A DNA stretch of 64,000 nucleotides. Origin: Microbacterium sp. Root53 (GTDB lineage Bacteria; Actinomycetota; Actinomycetes; Actinomycetales; Microbacteriaceae). Numbering within the stretch: the stretch's first letter is position 1; every line of letters begins with the position of its first letter. The notes under the pieces are model-generated. The model worked only from the letters and a program-made list of their open reading frames with translations. It was not told the DNA's origin and made no database searches. Made by a program: the position numbers and the translations under genes. Location of the stretch: NCBI RefSeq assembly GCF_001426925.1, contig NZ_LMFR01000020.1, positions 124,001-188,000 on the forward strand, read 5' to 3'. Shown piece after piece: positions 1 through 11,290 of this stretch.

Positions 1-121
1 GCTGCCGGCCGACGAGCGCGCTCCCGTGCGCGAGAGGCTCGTGGAGCTCTTCGGCGTGGTCGGCGCCGCCGACCCGCGCGTGGTCCGCGCGCGCGGACGG
101 CTGACCTCGCTGCTGTTCTGA
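1..121 (+). CDS. C-terminal end of a YbbN-like thioredoxin/TPR protein (5' end outside window)
   Basis: An open frame runs from base 2 to a TGA at 119-121 and gives about 39 residues ending in RLTSLLF. The pattern, an arginine-rich helix, then LVELFxVVG, DPRVxxAR and a short hydrophobic end, matches the C-terminus of actinobacterial co-chaperone YbbN (thioredoxin domain plus TPR). Only the tail is visible, so the assignment is by resemblance. The next gene starts 10 bases downstream on the same strand. Confidence 0.5.
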   Translation, partial: LPADERAPVRERLVELFGVVGAADPRVVRARGRLTSLLF

Positions 122-131
122 CCCCGTCCGG

Positions 132-1295
132 ATGACCGTCTACCTCGACCACGCCGCGACCACGCCGCTGCGCCCGGAGGCGCGCGACGCCTGGCTCGCG
201 GCGGCCGAGACGGTCGGGAACGCCTCGTCCATCCACGGCGCGGGGCAGACCGCCCGCAGGCTGCTCGAGGACGCGCGCGACCGCCTGGCGGCCGCGCTGG
301 ACTGCCAGCCCATCGAGGTCGTGTTCACGTCGGGCGGCACCGAGTCGATCAACCTCGCGCTCAAGGGCCTGTGGTGGGCCCGCCCGGCGGGTCGGGACGC
401 GATCGCGCTGCCCGACGGCGAGCACCACGCCACGCTCGACGCCGTCGCATGGCTGAGCGAGCACGAGGACGCCCGCGTGGTCCCCGTGCCGCTCGACGGC
501 GCGGCGCGCATCCTGCCCGAGCGTTTCGCGGCGGCGCTCGACGACCGCACGGCGCTGGCCACCGCGCTCGTGGCCAGCAACGAGGCCGGCACGGTGAACG
601 ACGCCCCGGGTCTTGCGGCCATCGCCGCCGAGCGCGGCGTGCCGCTCCATGTCGACGCCGTCGCCGCCTTCGGGCATGTGCCGGTGACGTTCCGCGGCTG
701 GCGCGGCGACGCGCGGGGCGCCGCAGGGCTCGTGGCCCTCAGCGTCTCGGGCCACAAGGTCGGCGCTCCGGTGGGGACAGGCGCCCTGGTCGTCTCCCGG
801 GAGGCCTCCCTCACCGCCCTGCAGCACGGCGGCGGGCAGCAGCGTGCGCTGCGCGCGGGGACGCAGGACGTCGCGGGCGCCACGGCACTCGCGGTCGCGG
901 CCGAGCTCGCCGGGCGCGAGCGCGAGGCCGAGGCCGCCCGGCTCGGCGCCCTGCGCGATGAGCTCATCGCGCGCGTGCGCCGCGACATCCCCGAGGCCGT
1001 GCTGCTCGGCGATCCGGTCGACCGGCTGCCGGGCAGCGTCCACCTGCACCTGCCCGGCGCGCCGGGGGAGTCGCTGCTCTACCTGCTCGACCGCGAGGGC
1101 ATCGCCGTGTCGACGGGCTCGGCCTGCCAGGCCGGGGTGCCGGAGCCGTCGCACGTGGTGCTCGCGATGGGGCGCGACGAGCGCGCCGCCCGCGAGGTCC
1201 TCCGCATCACGCTCGGCCGGACGACCACCTCGGCCGACGTCGACGCGATCGCCGCGGCCCTGCCGGAGGCCTACCGGCGCGCCGCGCGCCGCTGA
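132..1295 (+). CDS. Cysteine desulfurase (IscS/NifS class)
   Basis: A 387-residue fold-type I PLP enzyme that takes sulfur from cysteine as an enzyme-bound persulfide. The substrate-binding GEHHA lies near 97-101, the PLP lysine is K209 in SVSGHKVGAP, and the persulfide cysteine is C332 in STGSACQAG. Length is normal for the family. It lies just upstream of mnmA, so it probably supplies sulfur for tRNA 2-thiouridine. Oddity: in HVDAVAAFG the aspartate (D175) is present, but the residue three further on, usually a PLP-contacting glutamine, is alanine (A178). A second desulfurase, SufS, lies at 30806. Confidence 0.93.
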   Translation: MTVYLDHAATTPLRPEARDAWLAAAETVGNASSIHGAGQTARRLLEDARDRLAAALDCQPIEVVFTSGGTESINLALKGLWWARPAGRDAIALPDGEHHATLDAVAWLSEHEDARVVPVPLDGAARILPERFAAALDDRTALATALVASNEAGTVNDAPGLAAIAAERGVPLHVDAVAAFGHVPVTFRGWRGDARGAAGLVALSVSGHKVGAPVGTGALVVSREASLTALQHGGGQQRALRAGTQDVAGATALAVAAELAGREREAEAARLGALRDELIARVRRDIPEAVLLGDPVDRLPGSVHLHLPGAPGESLLYLLDREGIAVSTGSACQAGVPEPSHVVLAMGRDERAAREVLRITLGRTTTSADVDAIAAALPEAYRRAARR

Positions 1296-1530
1296 GCGGC
1301 CGCGTCGCGGTTCCGGATCCCGGATGGGCGGTGCCTGCCGTGCTGGTGGGGTCCCATCCGCCCCATCCGTCGCATCGGTCCGGCTTTCGGCACCGGGCGG
1401 CCGCTGACAGGCTGGGCTGGCCGTTTGCAGGCTCAGGAGCCTCACGGGGCGACGTGCGTCACATCCAGCCTGTGAGGGACCGCGTCCGGTGGTCGTAACG
1501 GAGCCCGGCCCCCGCCCAGCGACCGGTTCG

Positions 1531-1536
1531 TACACT
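1531..1536 (+). promoter_or_regulatory. -10 box (TACACT) of mnmA, leaderless layout
   Basis: TACACT ends 6 bases before the mnmA ATG at 1543. No purine-rich ribosome binding site fits between them, so transcription should start at or next to the start codon. The 247-base gap from 1296 holds nothing else I recognise. Confidence 0.6.
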
Positions 1537-1542
1537 TGACGG

Positions 1543-2646
1543 ATGCGGATCCTGGCGGCGATGAGCGGCGGCGTGGACTCCGCCGTCGCGGCCGCGCGGG
1601 CCGTCGAGGCGGGGCACGACGTGGTCGGCGTGCACCTCGCGCTGTCGCGCGCGGGCGGCACGCTGCGCACCGGCAGCCGCGGCTGCTGCACGATCGAGGA
1701 CGCCATGGACGCCCGCCGCGTCGCCGACCGCCTGGGCATCCCGTTCTACGTGTGGGACTTCTCCGAGCGCTTCCGCGACGACGTGATCGACGACTTCGTG
1801 GCCGAGTACCAGGCCGGTCGCACGCCGAACCCCTGCATGCGCTGCAACGAGCGGATCAAGTTCGCCGCGCTGCTGGAGCGCGCGCTCGAGCTCGGCTTCG
1901 ACGCCGTCTGCACGGGCCATTACGCGATCCTGCGCGAGGGCGAGCGCGGCCTCGAGCTGCACCGCTCGAGCGAGGAGGCCAAGGACCAGTCGTACGTGCT
2001 CGGCGTGCTCACGGCGGAGCAGCTCGCGCACACGTACTTCCCGCTCGGCGACACGCCCTCGAAGGCGCTCGTCCGCGCGGAGGCCGAGGCGCGCGGGCTC
2101 GCGGTCGCCGCCAAGCCCGACAGCTACGACATCTGCTTCATCCCCGACGGGGACACGCGCGGCTGGCTCGCCGAGAAGGTGGGCACGGCCCCGGGCGAGA
2201 TCGTGGACCGCAGCGGCGCGGTCGTGGGGAGCCACGACGGCGCGCACGCCTTCACGGTCGGCCAGCGCAAGGGCCTGCGCCTGGGCGTTCCGGCGCCGGA
2301 CGGCAAGCCGCGCTTCGTGCTCGAGGTCCGCCCCGTCTCCAACACCGTCGTGGTCGGCCCCAAGGAGGCGCTCGCGATCGGCGAGCTCGCCGGCAGCCGC
2401 TACACGTGGGCCGGGGCCGCCCCGGAGGACGCCGCGACGGCGTTCCCATGCGACGTGCAGGTCCGCGCCCACGCCGACCCGGTGCCCGCGACGGCCGTGG
2501 TGCGCGACGACGAGCTCGTCGTCACGCCGCAGGACCCGCTGCACGGCGTCGCCCCGGGCCAGACCGCGGTGCTCTACGACGGCACGCGCGTGATCGGCCA
2601 GTGCACGATCGACCGCACGGTGTCGGCCGCGCCCGTCCCGGCCTAG
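1543..2646 (+). CDS. mnmA: tRNA-specific 2-thiouridylase MnmA
   Basis: The 367-residue enzyme adenylates and thiolates U34 of tRNA-Lys, -Glu and -Gln. The N-type ATP PPi-loop is SGGVDS at residues 8-13. The catalytic cysteines are C98 in NPCMRCN and C198 in DICFIPDGD, the pair that forms the persulfide/disulfide in characterised MnmA. CTGHYA near 123 is the usual substrate motif. The ATG at 1543 follows a -10 box by 6 bases, so the message is probably leaderless. Sulfur likely comes from the desulfurase just upstream. Confidence 0.97.
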   Translation: MRILAAMSGGVDSAVAAARAVEAGHDVVGVHLALSRAGGTLRTGSRGCCTIEDAMDARRVADRLGIPFYVWDFSERFRDDVIDDFVAEYQAGRTPNPCMRCNERIKFAALLERALELGFDAVCTGHYAILREGERGLELHRSSEEAKDQSYVLGVLTAEQLAHTYFPLGDTPSKALVRAEAEARGLAVAAKPDSYDICFIPDGDTRGWLAEKVGTAPGEIVDRSGAVVGSHDGAHAFTVGQRKGLRLGVPAPDGKPRFVLEVRPVSNTVVVGPKEALAIGELAGSRYTWAGAAPEDAATAFPCDVQVRAHADPVPATAVVRDDELVVTPQDPLHGVAPGQTAVLYDGTRVIGQCTIDRTVSAAPVPA

Positions 2647-2697
2647 CTCCGGGCCCCGGCGCGGCGCAAGCGGCGGAGGAACGTCGGACCCCGTTCA

Positions 2698-5049
<2,352 letters not shown>

Positions 5050-5050
5050 C

Positions 5051-5056
5051 TACGCT
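5051..5056 (+). promoter_or_regulatory. -10 box (TACGCT) of the aldo/keto reductase gene
   Basis: TACGCT begins one base after the ligA stop and ends 6 bases before the ATG at 5063. It gives the reductase its own leaderless promoter despite the 13-base gap to ligA. Confidence 0.55.
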
Positions 5057-5062
5057 CGAGGT

Positions 5063-6052
5063 ATGCAGCAGCGCACTCTCGGACGCACCGGACGCGACGT
5101 CTCCGTTATCGGCCTCGGCACCTGGCAGCTCGGGGCGGACTGGGGAGACGTCGACGAGGCCGACGCCCTCGCCGTGCTGGACGCGGCGCACGAGGCGGGG
5201 GTCACGTTCTTCGACACCGCGGACGTGTACGGCGACGGCCGCAGCGAGCAGCTGATCGGCCGCTGGCTGCGGAGCAACCCGGGCTCGGACGTGGTCGTCG
5301 CGACCAAGATGATCCGCCGCGCCGAGCGCCCCGACCTCGCTCACGCGACGCTCGAGAACTTCCGGGCCTGGACCGACCGGTCGCGCCGCAACCTCGGCGT
5401 CGACACGCTCGACCTGGTGCAGCTGCACTGCCCCGCGAGCGAGGTGTACGAGGCCGACCGCGTCTTCGACGACCTGGATGCTCTCGTGGCGGACGGCGCG
5501 ATCGCGGCATACGGCGTGAGCGTCGAGACCGTCGCCGAGGCGCTCCGGGCGATCGAGCGCCCCGGAGTCGCGAGCGTGCAGATCATCCTGAACGCCTTCC
5601 GCCGCAAGCCGCTCGACGCCGCCCTGCCCGCCGCCGTCGAGGCCGGCGTCGGCATCATCGCCCGCGTCCCGCTCGCGAGCGGCCTGCTGAGCGGCCGGTA
5701 CACGCGCGAGACCACGTTCGCGGCCGACGACCACCGCACCTACAACCGGCATGGCGAGGCGTTCGACGTGGGCGAGACGTTCTCGGGCGTCGACTACGAG
5801 ACGGGCGTCGACGCCGCGGCGCGGTTCGCGGGCCTCGCCCGGGAGGCCGGGCTCGAGCCGGCGACGGCGGCCCTCGCATGGGTCGCCCAGCAGCCCGGCG
5901 TGACCACGGTGATCCCGGGGGCGCGGAACCCGGACCAGGCCCGGGCGAACGCCGCGGCGGGCGAGGTCGGGCCCCTTCCCGAGGCGTTCCTCGACGGCGT
6001 GCGCGACCTCTACGACGAGGCCATCCGCCCGCTGGTGCACGACCGCTGGTAG
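5063..6052 (+). CDS. Aldo/keto reductase
   Basis: A 329-residue NADPH-dependent aldo/keto reductase of the YakC/L-glyceraldehyde-3-phosphate reductase type. It has MQQRTLGRTGRDVSVIGLGTW at the start, the catalytic tyrosine in FFDTADVYGDGRSEQLIG, a lysine in VVATKM, the LVQLHCP strand and a C-terminal VIPGARNPDQARAN that binds the cofactor phosphate. The frame is open further upstream, but the ATG at 5063 starts the conserved N-terminus and follows a -10 box. Substrate unknown. Confidence 0.9.
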   Translation: MQQRTLGRTGRDVSVIGLGTWQLGADWGDVDEADALAVLDAAHEAGVTFFDTADVYGDGRSEQLIGRWLRSNPGSDVVVATKMIRRAERPDLAHATLENFRAWTDRSRRNLGVDTLDLVQLHCPASEVYEADRVFDDLDALVADGAIAAYGVSVETVAEALRAIERPGVASVQIILNAFRRKPLDAALPAAVEAGVGIIARVPLASGLLSGRYTRETTFAADDHRTYNRHGEAFDVGETFSGVDYETGVDAAARFAGLAREAGLEPATAALAWVAQQPGVTTVIPGARNPDQARANAAAGEVGPLPEAFLDGVRDLYDEAIRPLVHDRW

Positions 6053-6095
6053 CCCGGGCCGGGGGAGCGGCCGAGTGGCGCGACGTGCTCGCGGT

Positions 6096-6110
6096 CGCCT
6101 AAGGTAGGCG
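6096..6110. promoter_or_regulatory. Inverted repeat overlapping the likely putP promoter
   Basis: CGCCTA-AGG-TAGGCG is a perfect 6-base inverted repeat about 45 bases before the putP start. The TAAGGT inside it (6100-6105) could be the -10 box, so the repeat may be an operator. Only the symmetry is seen directly. Confidence 0.35.
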
Positions 6111-6154
6111 GCCGTGCCCGGGAACCGCCGGGCGCTCGAGGAGGAGCACCACCC

Positions 6155-7651
6155 ATGTCCCCACACACCTGGCTGATCATCGCCCTGGTCATCTACTTCG
6201 GCGCCATGATCGGCATCGGCGTCTACGCCGCCACCAAGACCAAGGACCACGAGGACTACATGCTCGGCGGCCGCAACCTGCCGCCGGCCGTCGCGGCGCT
6301 GAGCGCCGGAGCATCCGACATGTCCGGCTGGCTCGTGATGGGTCTGCCCGGCGCCATCTACGCCGCCGGCCTGATCGAGGCGTGGATCGCGATCGGACTG
6401 ACCGTCGGCGCCTACCTGAACTGGAAGTTCGTGGCGCCGCGTCTGCGGGCCTACACCGAGGTCGCGAAGAACTCGATCACGATCCCGAGCTTCTTCGAGA
6501 ACCGCCTGCGCGACCGCACGCGCCTGCTGCGCATCGTCTCGGCCGTGATCATCCTCGTGTTCTTCACGCTGTACATCTCGAGCGGCATGGTCGCGGGCGG
6601 CGTGTTCTTCGAGAGCTCGTTCGGCGGCGACTACACCGTCGGCATGCTGCTCGTCGGCGGCGTGACGCTCGCCTACACGCTGTTCGGCGGCTTCCTCGGA
6701 GCGTCGTTCACCGACTTCGTGCAGGGCCTCATGATCCTCGCCGCCGTGCTCATCGTCCCGGTCATCGCCGTCGTCGCGGTCGGTGGCGTCGGCGAGTTCG
6801 GCGCGGCGATCGACCCCGCCCACGTGTCGATGCTGGGCGGCGAGGCGCTCACCGGCGCCGCCGCGATCGGCATCGTATCGTCGCTCGCGTGGGGCCTCGG
6901 CTACTTCGGTCAGCCGCACATCATCGTGCGCTTCATGGCGCTGCGCAGCGCGGCCGAGGCCAAGACGGCCCGCCGGATCGGCATGGCGTGGATGATCCTG
7001 TCCCTCGCGGGCGCGGTCGCCGCGGGCTTCGTGGGGATCGTGTTCTTCCGCGAGACCGGGGCCGAGCTCGCCAACCCCGAGACGGTCATCCTGGTCATGG
7101 CCCAGGCGCTCATGCACCCGCTGGTGGCGGGCCTCGTGCTGTCGGCCGTCCTCGCGGCGATCATGTCGACCATCTCGAGCCAGCTCATCGTCACGTCGTC
7201 GGCCCTGGTCGAGGACATCTACCGCGTGGTGGCGAAGCGCACGCCCTCGCAGCGGACGCTCGTCGTCCTCGGGCGCGCGTGCGTGCTCGTGGTCTCGATC
7301 GTCGCGGTCCTGCTCGCCCTGAACCCCGAGAGCACGATCCTCGACCTGGTCGGCTTCGCCTGGGCGGGCTTCGGCGCCGCGTTCGGCCCGATCATCCTGC
7401 TGTCGCTGTTCTGGCGACGCCTGACGGCCTCGGGCGCGCTGGCCGGCATGGTCGTCGGCGCGGTCGTGGTGTTCACGTGGCCGCTGCTCGGCACGGGCCT
7501 CTACGAGATCGTGCCCGGATTCGCACTCAACCTGCTCGTGGCGGTCGCCGTGAGCCTCGCGACCGCGAAGCACGACGAGGACATCCAGGACGAGTTCACC
7601 CGCACGGGCGCGATCGTCACGCAGCGTCCGGTCGCCGAGCCGACGCGCTGA
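6155..7651 (+). CDS. putP: Sodium/proline symporter PutP
   Basis: A 498-residue integral membrane protein of the sodium:solute symporter family with about 13 hydrophobic segments. The N-terminal DYMLGGRNLPP, the SAGASDMSGWLVMGLPGAIY segment and SSQLIVTSSALVEDIY in the later half are PutP signatures for sodium and proline binding. It imports proline for nutrition or osmotic balance. The ATG at 6155 is preceded by a clear GAGGAG site. It is a single gene, ended by a strong hairpin shared with the convergent helicase gene. Confidence 0.92.
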   Translation: MSPHTWLIIALVIYFGAMIGIGVYAATKTKDHEDYMLGGRNLPPAVAALSAGASDMSGWLVMGLPGAIYAAGLIEAWIAIGLTVGAYLNWKFVAPRLRAYTEVAKNSITIPSFFENRLRDRTRLLRIVSAVIILVFFTLYISSGMVAGGVFFESSFGGDYTVGMLLVGGVTLAYTLFGGFLGASFTDFVQGLMILAAVLIVPVIAVVAVGGVGEFGAAIDPAHVSMLGGEALTGAAAIGIVSSLAWGLGYFGQPHIIVRFMALRSAAEAKTARRIGMAWMILSLAGAVAAGFVGIVFFRETGAELANPETVILVMAQALMHPLVAGLVLSAVLAAIMSTISSQLIVTSSALVEDIYRVVAKRTPSQRTLVVLGRACVLVVSIVAVLLALNPESTILDLVGFAWAGFGAAFGPIILLSLFWRRLTASGALAGMVVGAVVVFTWPLLGTGLYEIVPGFALNLLVAVAVSLATAKHDEDIQDEFTRTGAIVTQRPVAEPTR

Positions 7652-7664
7652 CCGTCGAGACGAG

Positions 7665-7697
7665 GACGCGCCCCGGGACGAGGTCCCGGGGCGCGTC
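7665..7697. terminator. Bidirectional hairpin terminator between putP and the helicase gene
   Basis: A perfect 14-base stem (7665-7678 with 7684-7697) and 5-base loop lie between the convergent stop codons. There is no strong T run, as is common in this GC-rich group. Confidence 0.7.
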
Positions 7698-7708
7698 GCC
7701 GTCTGAGC

Positions 7709-9508
7709 TCAGTCGCGGCCGTGGCGCGGCTTGCGCGCCGGGCGGTCGTCGCGCGCCGGCCGGCGGTCGCCGTCGCGCGGAGCACGGCGGGCACCGGGTC
7801 CGCGGTCGGGCTTGATCTCGATCAGGCGGCCCGAGATGCGGGTGTCGCGCAGCTTCTCGAGCACGCGGCGGTCGAGGTTCGCGGGCAGTTCGACGATCGA
7901 GAAGTCGGGGCGGATGTTGATGGCCCCGAAGTCGTCGCGGCCGAGGCCGCCCTCGTTCGCGAGCGCGCCGACGATCTGCCGCGGCTCCACCTTGTGCCGG
8001 CGGCCGACCTCGATGCGGTACGCCTCGTAGTCGCCGCGCCCGCGGCGCGCGGGCCGCTCGTCGCGCCCCGCGCGATCCGCCCCGCCGCGCTCGCGCTTCG
8101 GCCGGTTGTCCGCCGCCACCGCCGCGGCGAGCGCGTCGTCCTCGGCCTCGATCAGCAGCGGCTTGTCGCCCTGCGCGACGATCGCGAGCGCGGCCGCGAC
8201 GTCCGCCTCGGGCACGTCGTGGTTCCGGACGTAGTGGGCGATCACGTCGCGGTACGTGTCCAGCCGCTCGGTGTCCTGCAGCGCCGCGGTGATCGCGTCG
8301 TCGAACCGGGCCAGGCGCGTGGTGTTCACGTCCTCCGCGGTCGGCAGCTGCATCTGGGTGGGCTGCTGGCGCGTGGCCTTCTCGATGTGGCCGAGCAGGT
8401 AGCGCTCGCGCGGCGTGATGAAGCTGATGGCGTCGCCCGTGCGCCCCGCGCGCCCGGTGCGGCCGATCCGGTGCACGTACGACTCGGTGTCGGTCGGGAT
8501 GTCGAAGTTCACGACGTGGCTGATGCGCTCGACGTCGAGACCGCGCGCGGCGACGTCGGTCGCGACCAGGATGTCGAGCTTGGCCTCCTTGAGCTGGTTC
8601 ACCGTGCGCTCGCGCAGGTTCTGCGGGATGTCGCCGTTGATCGCGGCCGCGGAGTAGCCGCGTGCGCGCAGCTTCTCGGCGAGCGTCTCGGTCTCGTTCT
8701 TCGTCCGGACGAACACGATCATGCCGTCGAAGTTCTCGACCTCGAGGATGCGCGTGAGCGCGTCCACCTTCTGCGCGTACGAGACGACCAGGTAGCGCTG
8801 CGTGATGTTCGCGTTCGTGGCCGTCTTCGACTTGACCGAGATCTCCTCGGGGTCGCGCAGGTACTGCTGGGCGATCCGGCGGATCTGCGGGGGCATGGTC
8901 GCCGAGAACAGGGCGACCTGCTTGTCCTCCGGCGTCTGCGACAGGATCTGCTCGACGTCCTCCGCGAAGCCCATCTTGAGCATCTCGTCCGCCTCGTCGA
9001 GCACGAGGTAGTCGAGCTCGGAGAGGTCGAGCGTGCCCTTCGCGAGGTGGTCCATCACACGGCCGGGCGTTCCGACCACGATGTGCACGCCGCGTCGCAG
9101 CGCCGACAGCTGCACGCCGTAGCCCTGACCGCCGTACACGGGCAGCAGGTGCACGCCCTTCATGCGCGTCGCGTACGCCTCGAAGGCCTCGGCGACCTGC
9201 AGCGCCAGCTCGCGGGTGGGCGCGAGGACCAGGGCCTGCGGCGTCTTGCGGGACACGTCGAGGCGCTCGAGGATCGGCAGCGCGAACGCGGCGGTCTTGC
9301 CCGTGCCGGTCTGCGCCATGCCGACCACGTCGCGGCCGGCGAGCAGAGTCGGGATCGTGGCGCGCTGGATGGGAGAGGGCGTCTCGTAGCCCAGGTCGCG
9401 GATCGCGGCCAGCACGGGGCCGGTGATGCCGAGGTCGTCGAAGCCCGGGAGGACGTCGGTGCTGTCAGGGGTCGCGCTCTCGGGCGAGGCGGCGTCGTCA
9501 GGGGTCAC
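7709..9508 (-). CDS. DEAD-box ATP-dependent RNA helicase (CsdA/DeaD type)
   Basis: The 599-residue protein has all core helicase motifs: Q motif (TPSPIQRATIP), AQTGTGKT, VLDEADEM, SAT and HRIGRTGRAG. After the RecA-like pair there is a charged linker, then a DbpA-type RNA-binding domain near 500-570 (EAYRIEVGRRHKVEPRQIVG) and a short Arg/Asp-rich tail. This matches CsdA/DeaD helicases that unwind structured RNA in ribosome assembly and cold adaptation. The GTG start at 9508 follows TACCGT by 6 bases. Confidence 0.93.
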   Translation of the reverse strand: MTPDDAASPESATPDSTDVLPGFDDLGITGPVLAAIRDLGYETPSPIQRATIPTLLAGRDVVGMAQTGTGKTAAFALPILERLDVSRKTPQALVLAPTRELALQVAEAFEAYATRMKGVHLLPVYGGQGYGVQLSALRRGVHIVVGTPGRVMDHLAKGTLDLSELDYLVLDEADEMLKMGFAEDVEQILSQTPEDKQVALFSATMPPQIRRIAQQYLRDPEEISVKSKTATNANITQRYLVVSYAQKVDALTRILEVENFDGMIVFVRTKNETETLAEKLRARGYSAAAINGDIPQNLRERTVNQLKEAKLDILVATDVAARGLDVERISHVVNFDIPTDTESYVHRIGRTGRAGRTGDAISFITPRERYLLGHIEKATRQQPTQMQLPTAEDVNTTRLARFDDAITAALQDTERLDTYRDVIAHYVRNHDVPEADVAAALAIVAQGDKPLLIEAEDDALAAAVAADNRPKRERGGADRAGRDERPARRGRGDYEAYRIEVGRRHKVEPRQIVGALANEGGLGRDDFGAINIRPDFSIVELPANLDRRVLEKLRDTRISGRLIEIKPDRGPGARRAPRDGDRRPARDDRPARKPRHGRD

Positions 9509-9514
9509 GTCGCC

Positions 9515-9520
9515 ACGGTA
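9515..9520 (-). promoter_or_regulatory. -10 box (TACCGT) of the helicase gene
   Basis: Read on the minus strand, TACCGT is 6 bases before the GTG start at 9508, the leaderless spacing. Confidence 0.5.
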
Positions 9521-9546
9521 TCGGCTGCCGGTTGTGAATCAACCGG

Positions 9547-11244
9547 TCAGCTCGACACGAGCGCCTGGAGCCGCTCGCGCACGCGGCGCCGCAGGACCTT
9601 CCCGATCATCGACTTCGGCAGCTCGTCCACGACGAAGATGCGGCGGGGCACCTTGTACGGGGTGAGGATGCCGCGTGCGAACGCGCGCACGGCCTCGACG
9701 TCGAGCTCGGCCCCGGGCTCGACAACCACGGCCGCCACGACCTCCTCGCCGCTGTGCGCGCTCGCAAGTCCCACCACCGCGGCGTCCAGGACATCCGGGT
9801 GCTGCCGCAGGGCGCTCTCGACCTCGGTGGGGGCGACGTTGAAGCCGCCCGTGATGATGAGCTCCTTGATCCGGTCGACGATGCGCACGAATCCGGTCTC
9901 GTCGATCGTCACGATGTCCCCGGTGCGGAACCAGCCGTCGACGAACACCGCCTCGGTCTCCTCGGGCTTTCCGTAGTAGCCGCCGAACACCTGCGGGCCG
10001 CGCACCAGCAGCTCGCCGGGCGCGCCCGGCTCGACGTCGCGCGTCGGCTCGTCGGGGTCCACGACGCGGCACTCCGTCCCGGGGAGGGGCAGGCCGATGG
10101 TGCCGGCGACCCGGTTCGCGGCGACGGGGTTGGCCATCAGGACGGGGGAGCACTCGCTGAGGCCGTAGCCCTCGACGAGGAACCCGCCGGTCTCCGCCTC
10201 GAACGGCTCGACCAGCGCGGGGGAGAGCGCCATGGCCCCCGAGATCGCGATCTCGATGCCCGCGAGCGACACGCCCCGCCCCTTCGCGCGCGCCAGCAGT
10301 CGCTCCGCGATGGGCGGCACGAGGGGCAGGAAGGTCGCGGGGTGCTTCTTGACGACGTCGAGCACCATGTCGGGATCGAACTTGGGGAACAGCACGAGGC
10401 GCGCCCCCATCGACATCGCGAACGTGAGGCACAGGGTGAGGCCGTAGGCGTGGAACATCGGCAGCACGGCGTACACGACCACGCCGTCGCCGCGCCGGAT
10501 GGTCGGCACCCAGGCCCGCGACTGGGCGGCGTTCGCGAGCAGGTTGCGGTGCGTGAGCGCCGCGCCCTTCGGCGTGCCGGTGGTGCCGGACGTGTACTGG
10601 ATGATCGCGAGGTCGTCGGCCGCGGGCCCCGGGTGGGCGGCGGGAAGCGGCGCGGAGGAGAGCAGCTCCTCCCAGCGGATCGCGCCGCGCACCTTCTCGG
10701 TGAGCTGCGCCCGCGCCTCGCGCGCCTTCGCGATCGGCAGGCGCAGGGCGGCGCGCGTGGCGAGCGGCATGGCGCGCGTCACGTCGACCGAGATCAGCGT
10801 GTCGACAGCGAGGTCTGCGGGGAACTCCTGCACGGTGCGCGCGACCTTGCTCCACACGATGGCGTGCTTGGCGCCGTGGTCCTCGAACTGCTTGCGCATC
10901 TCGCGGGGCGTGTAGAGCGGGTTGTGCTCCACGACGACCGCGCCGAGGCGCAGCACCGCGTAGAACGCGACGATGTGCTGCGGGCAGTTGGGGAGGATGA
11001 TCGCGACCGGATCGCCCTTGCGCACGCCGCGGGCGTGCAGGCCCGCAGCCGCGCGCTCGATCGCGTCGGCGAGTTGCGCGTAGCTCGTGGTGCGGCCGAA
11101 GAACTGCAGCGCGGGCGCATCCGGGAACTCCCGCGCGGACGTGGCGACGATGTCGACGAGCGAGCCCTCGATCGGGCCCAGATCGGCCGGGACGCCCTCC
11201 GCGTACGAGGTGATCCAGGGGCGAGGGGGATCGTATTCGGTCAC
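9547..11244 (-). CDS. Long-chain fatty acid CoA ligase (AMP-forming), FadD-like
   Basis: A 565-residue member of the adenylate-forming (ANL) superfamily. The P-loop YTSGTTGTPKGAALTH (near 219-234), VEGYGLSECSP, the FRTGD hinge region and the C-terminal catalytic lysine region (PKSMIGKVLRR) are present in the usual order. It should activate medium- or long-chain fatty acids for beta-oxidation or lipid synthesis. No signal peptide. The GTG start at 11244 follows TAGGCT by 6 bases. It ends 38 bases from the helicase start, but that gene has its own -10 box. Confidence 0.9.
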   Translation of the reverse strand: MTEYDPPRPWITSYAEGVPADLGPIEGSLVDIVATSAREFPDAPALQFFGRTTSYAQLADAIERAAAGLHARGVRKGDPVAIILPNCPQHIVAFYAVLRLGAVVVEHNPLYTPREMRKQFEDHGAKHAIVWSKVARTVQEFPADLAVDTLISVDVTRAMPLATRAALRLPIAKAREARAQLTEKVRGAIRWEELLSSAPLPAAHPGPAADDLAIIQYTSGTTGTPKGAALTHRNLLANAAQSRAWVPTIRRGDGVVVYAVLPMFHAYGLTLCLTFAMSMGARLVLFPKFDPDMVLDVVKKHPATFLPLVPPIAERLLARAKGRGVSLAGIEIAISGAMALSPALVEPFEAETGGFLVEGYGLSECSPVLMANPVAANRVAGTIGLPLPGTECRVVDPDEPTRDVEPGAPGELLVRGPQVFGGYYGKPEETEAVFVDGWFRTGDIVTIDETGFVRIVDRIKELIITGGFNVAPTEVESALRQHPDVLDAAVVGLASAHSGEEVVAAVVVEPGAELDVEAVRAFARGILTPYKVPRRIFVVDELPKSMIGKVLRRRVRERLQALVSS

Positions 11245-11250
11245 CCGCCC

Positions 11251-11256
11251 AGCCTA
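11251..11256 (-). promoter_or_regulatory. -10 box (TAGGCT) of the acyl-CoA ligase gene
   Basis: TAGGCT on the minus strand is separated from the GTG start by GGGCGG, 6 bases, the same layout as ligA and gatC. Confidence 0.55.
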
Positions 11257-11290
11257 GACAGCGCCCGCCCCGGCGATCGGCGGCGACCGG

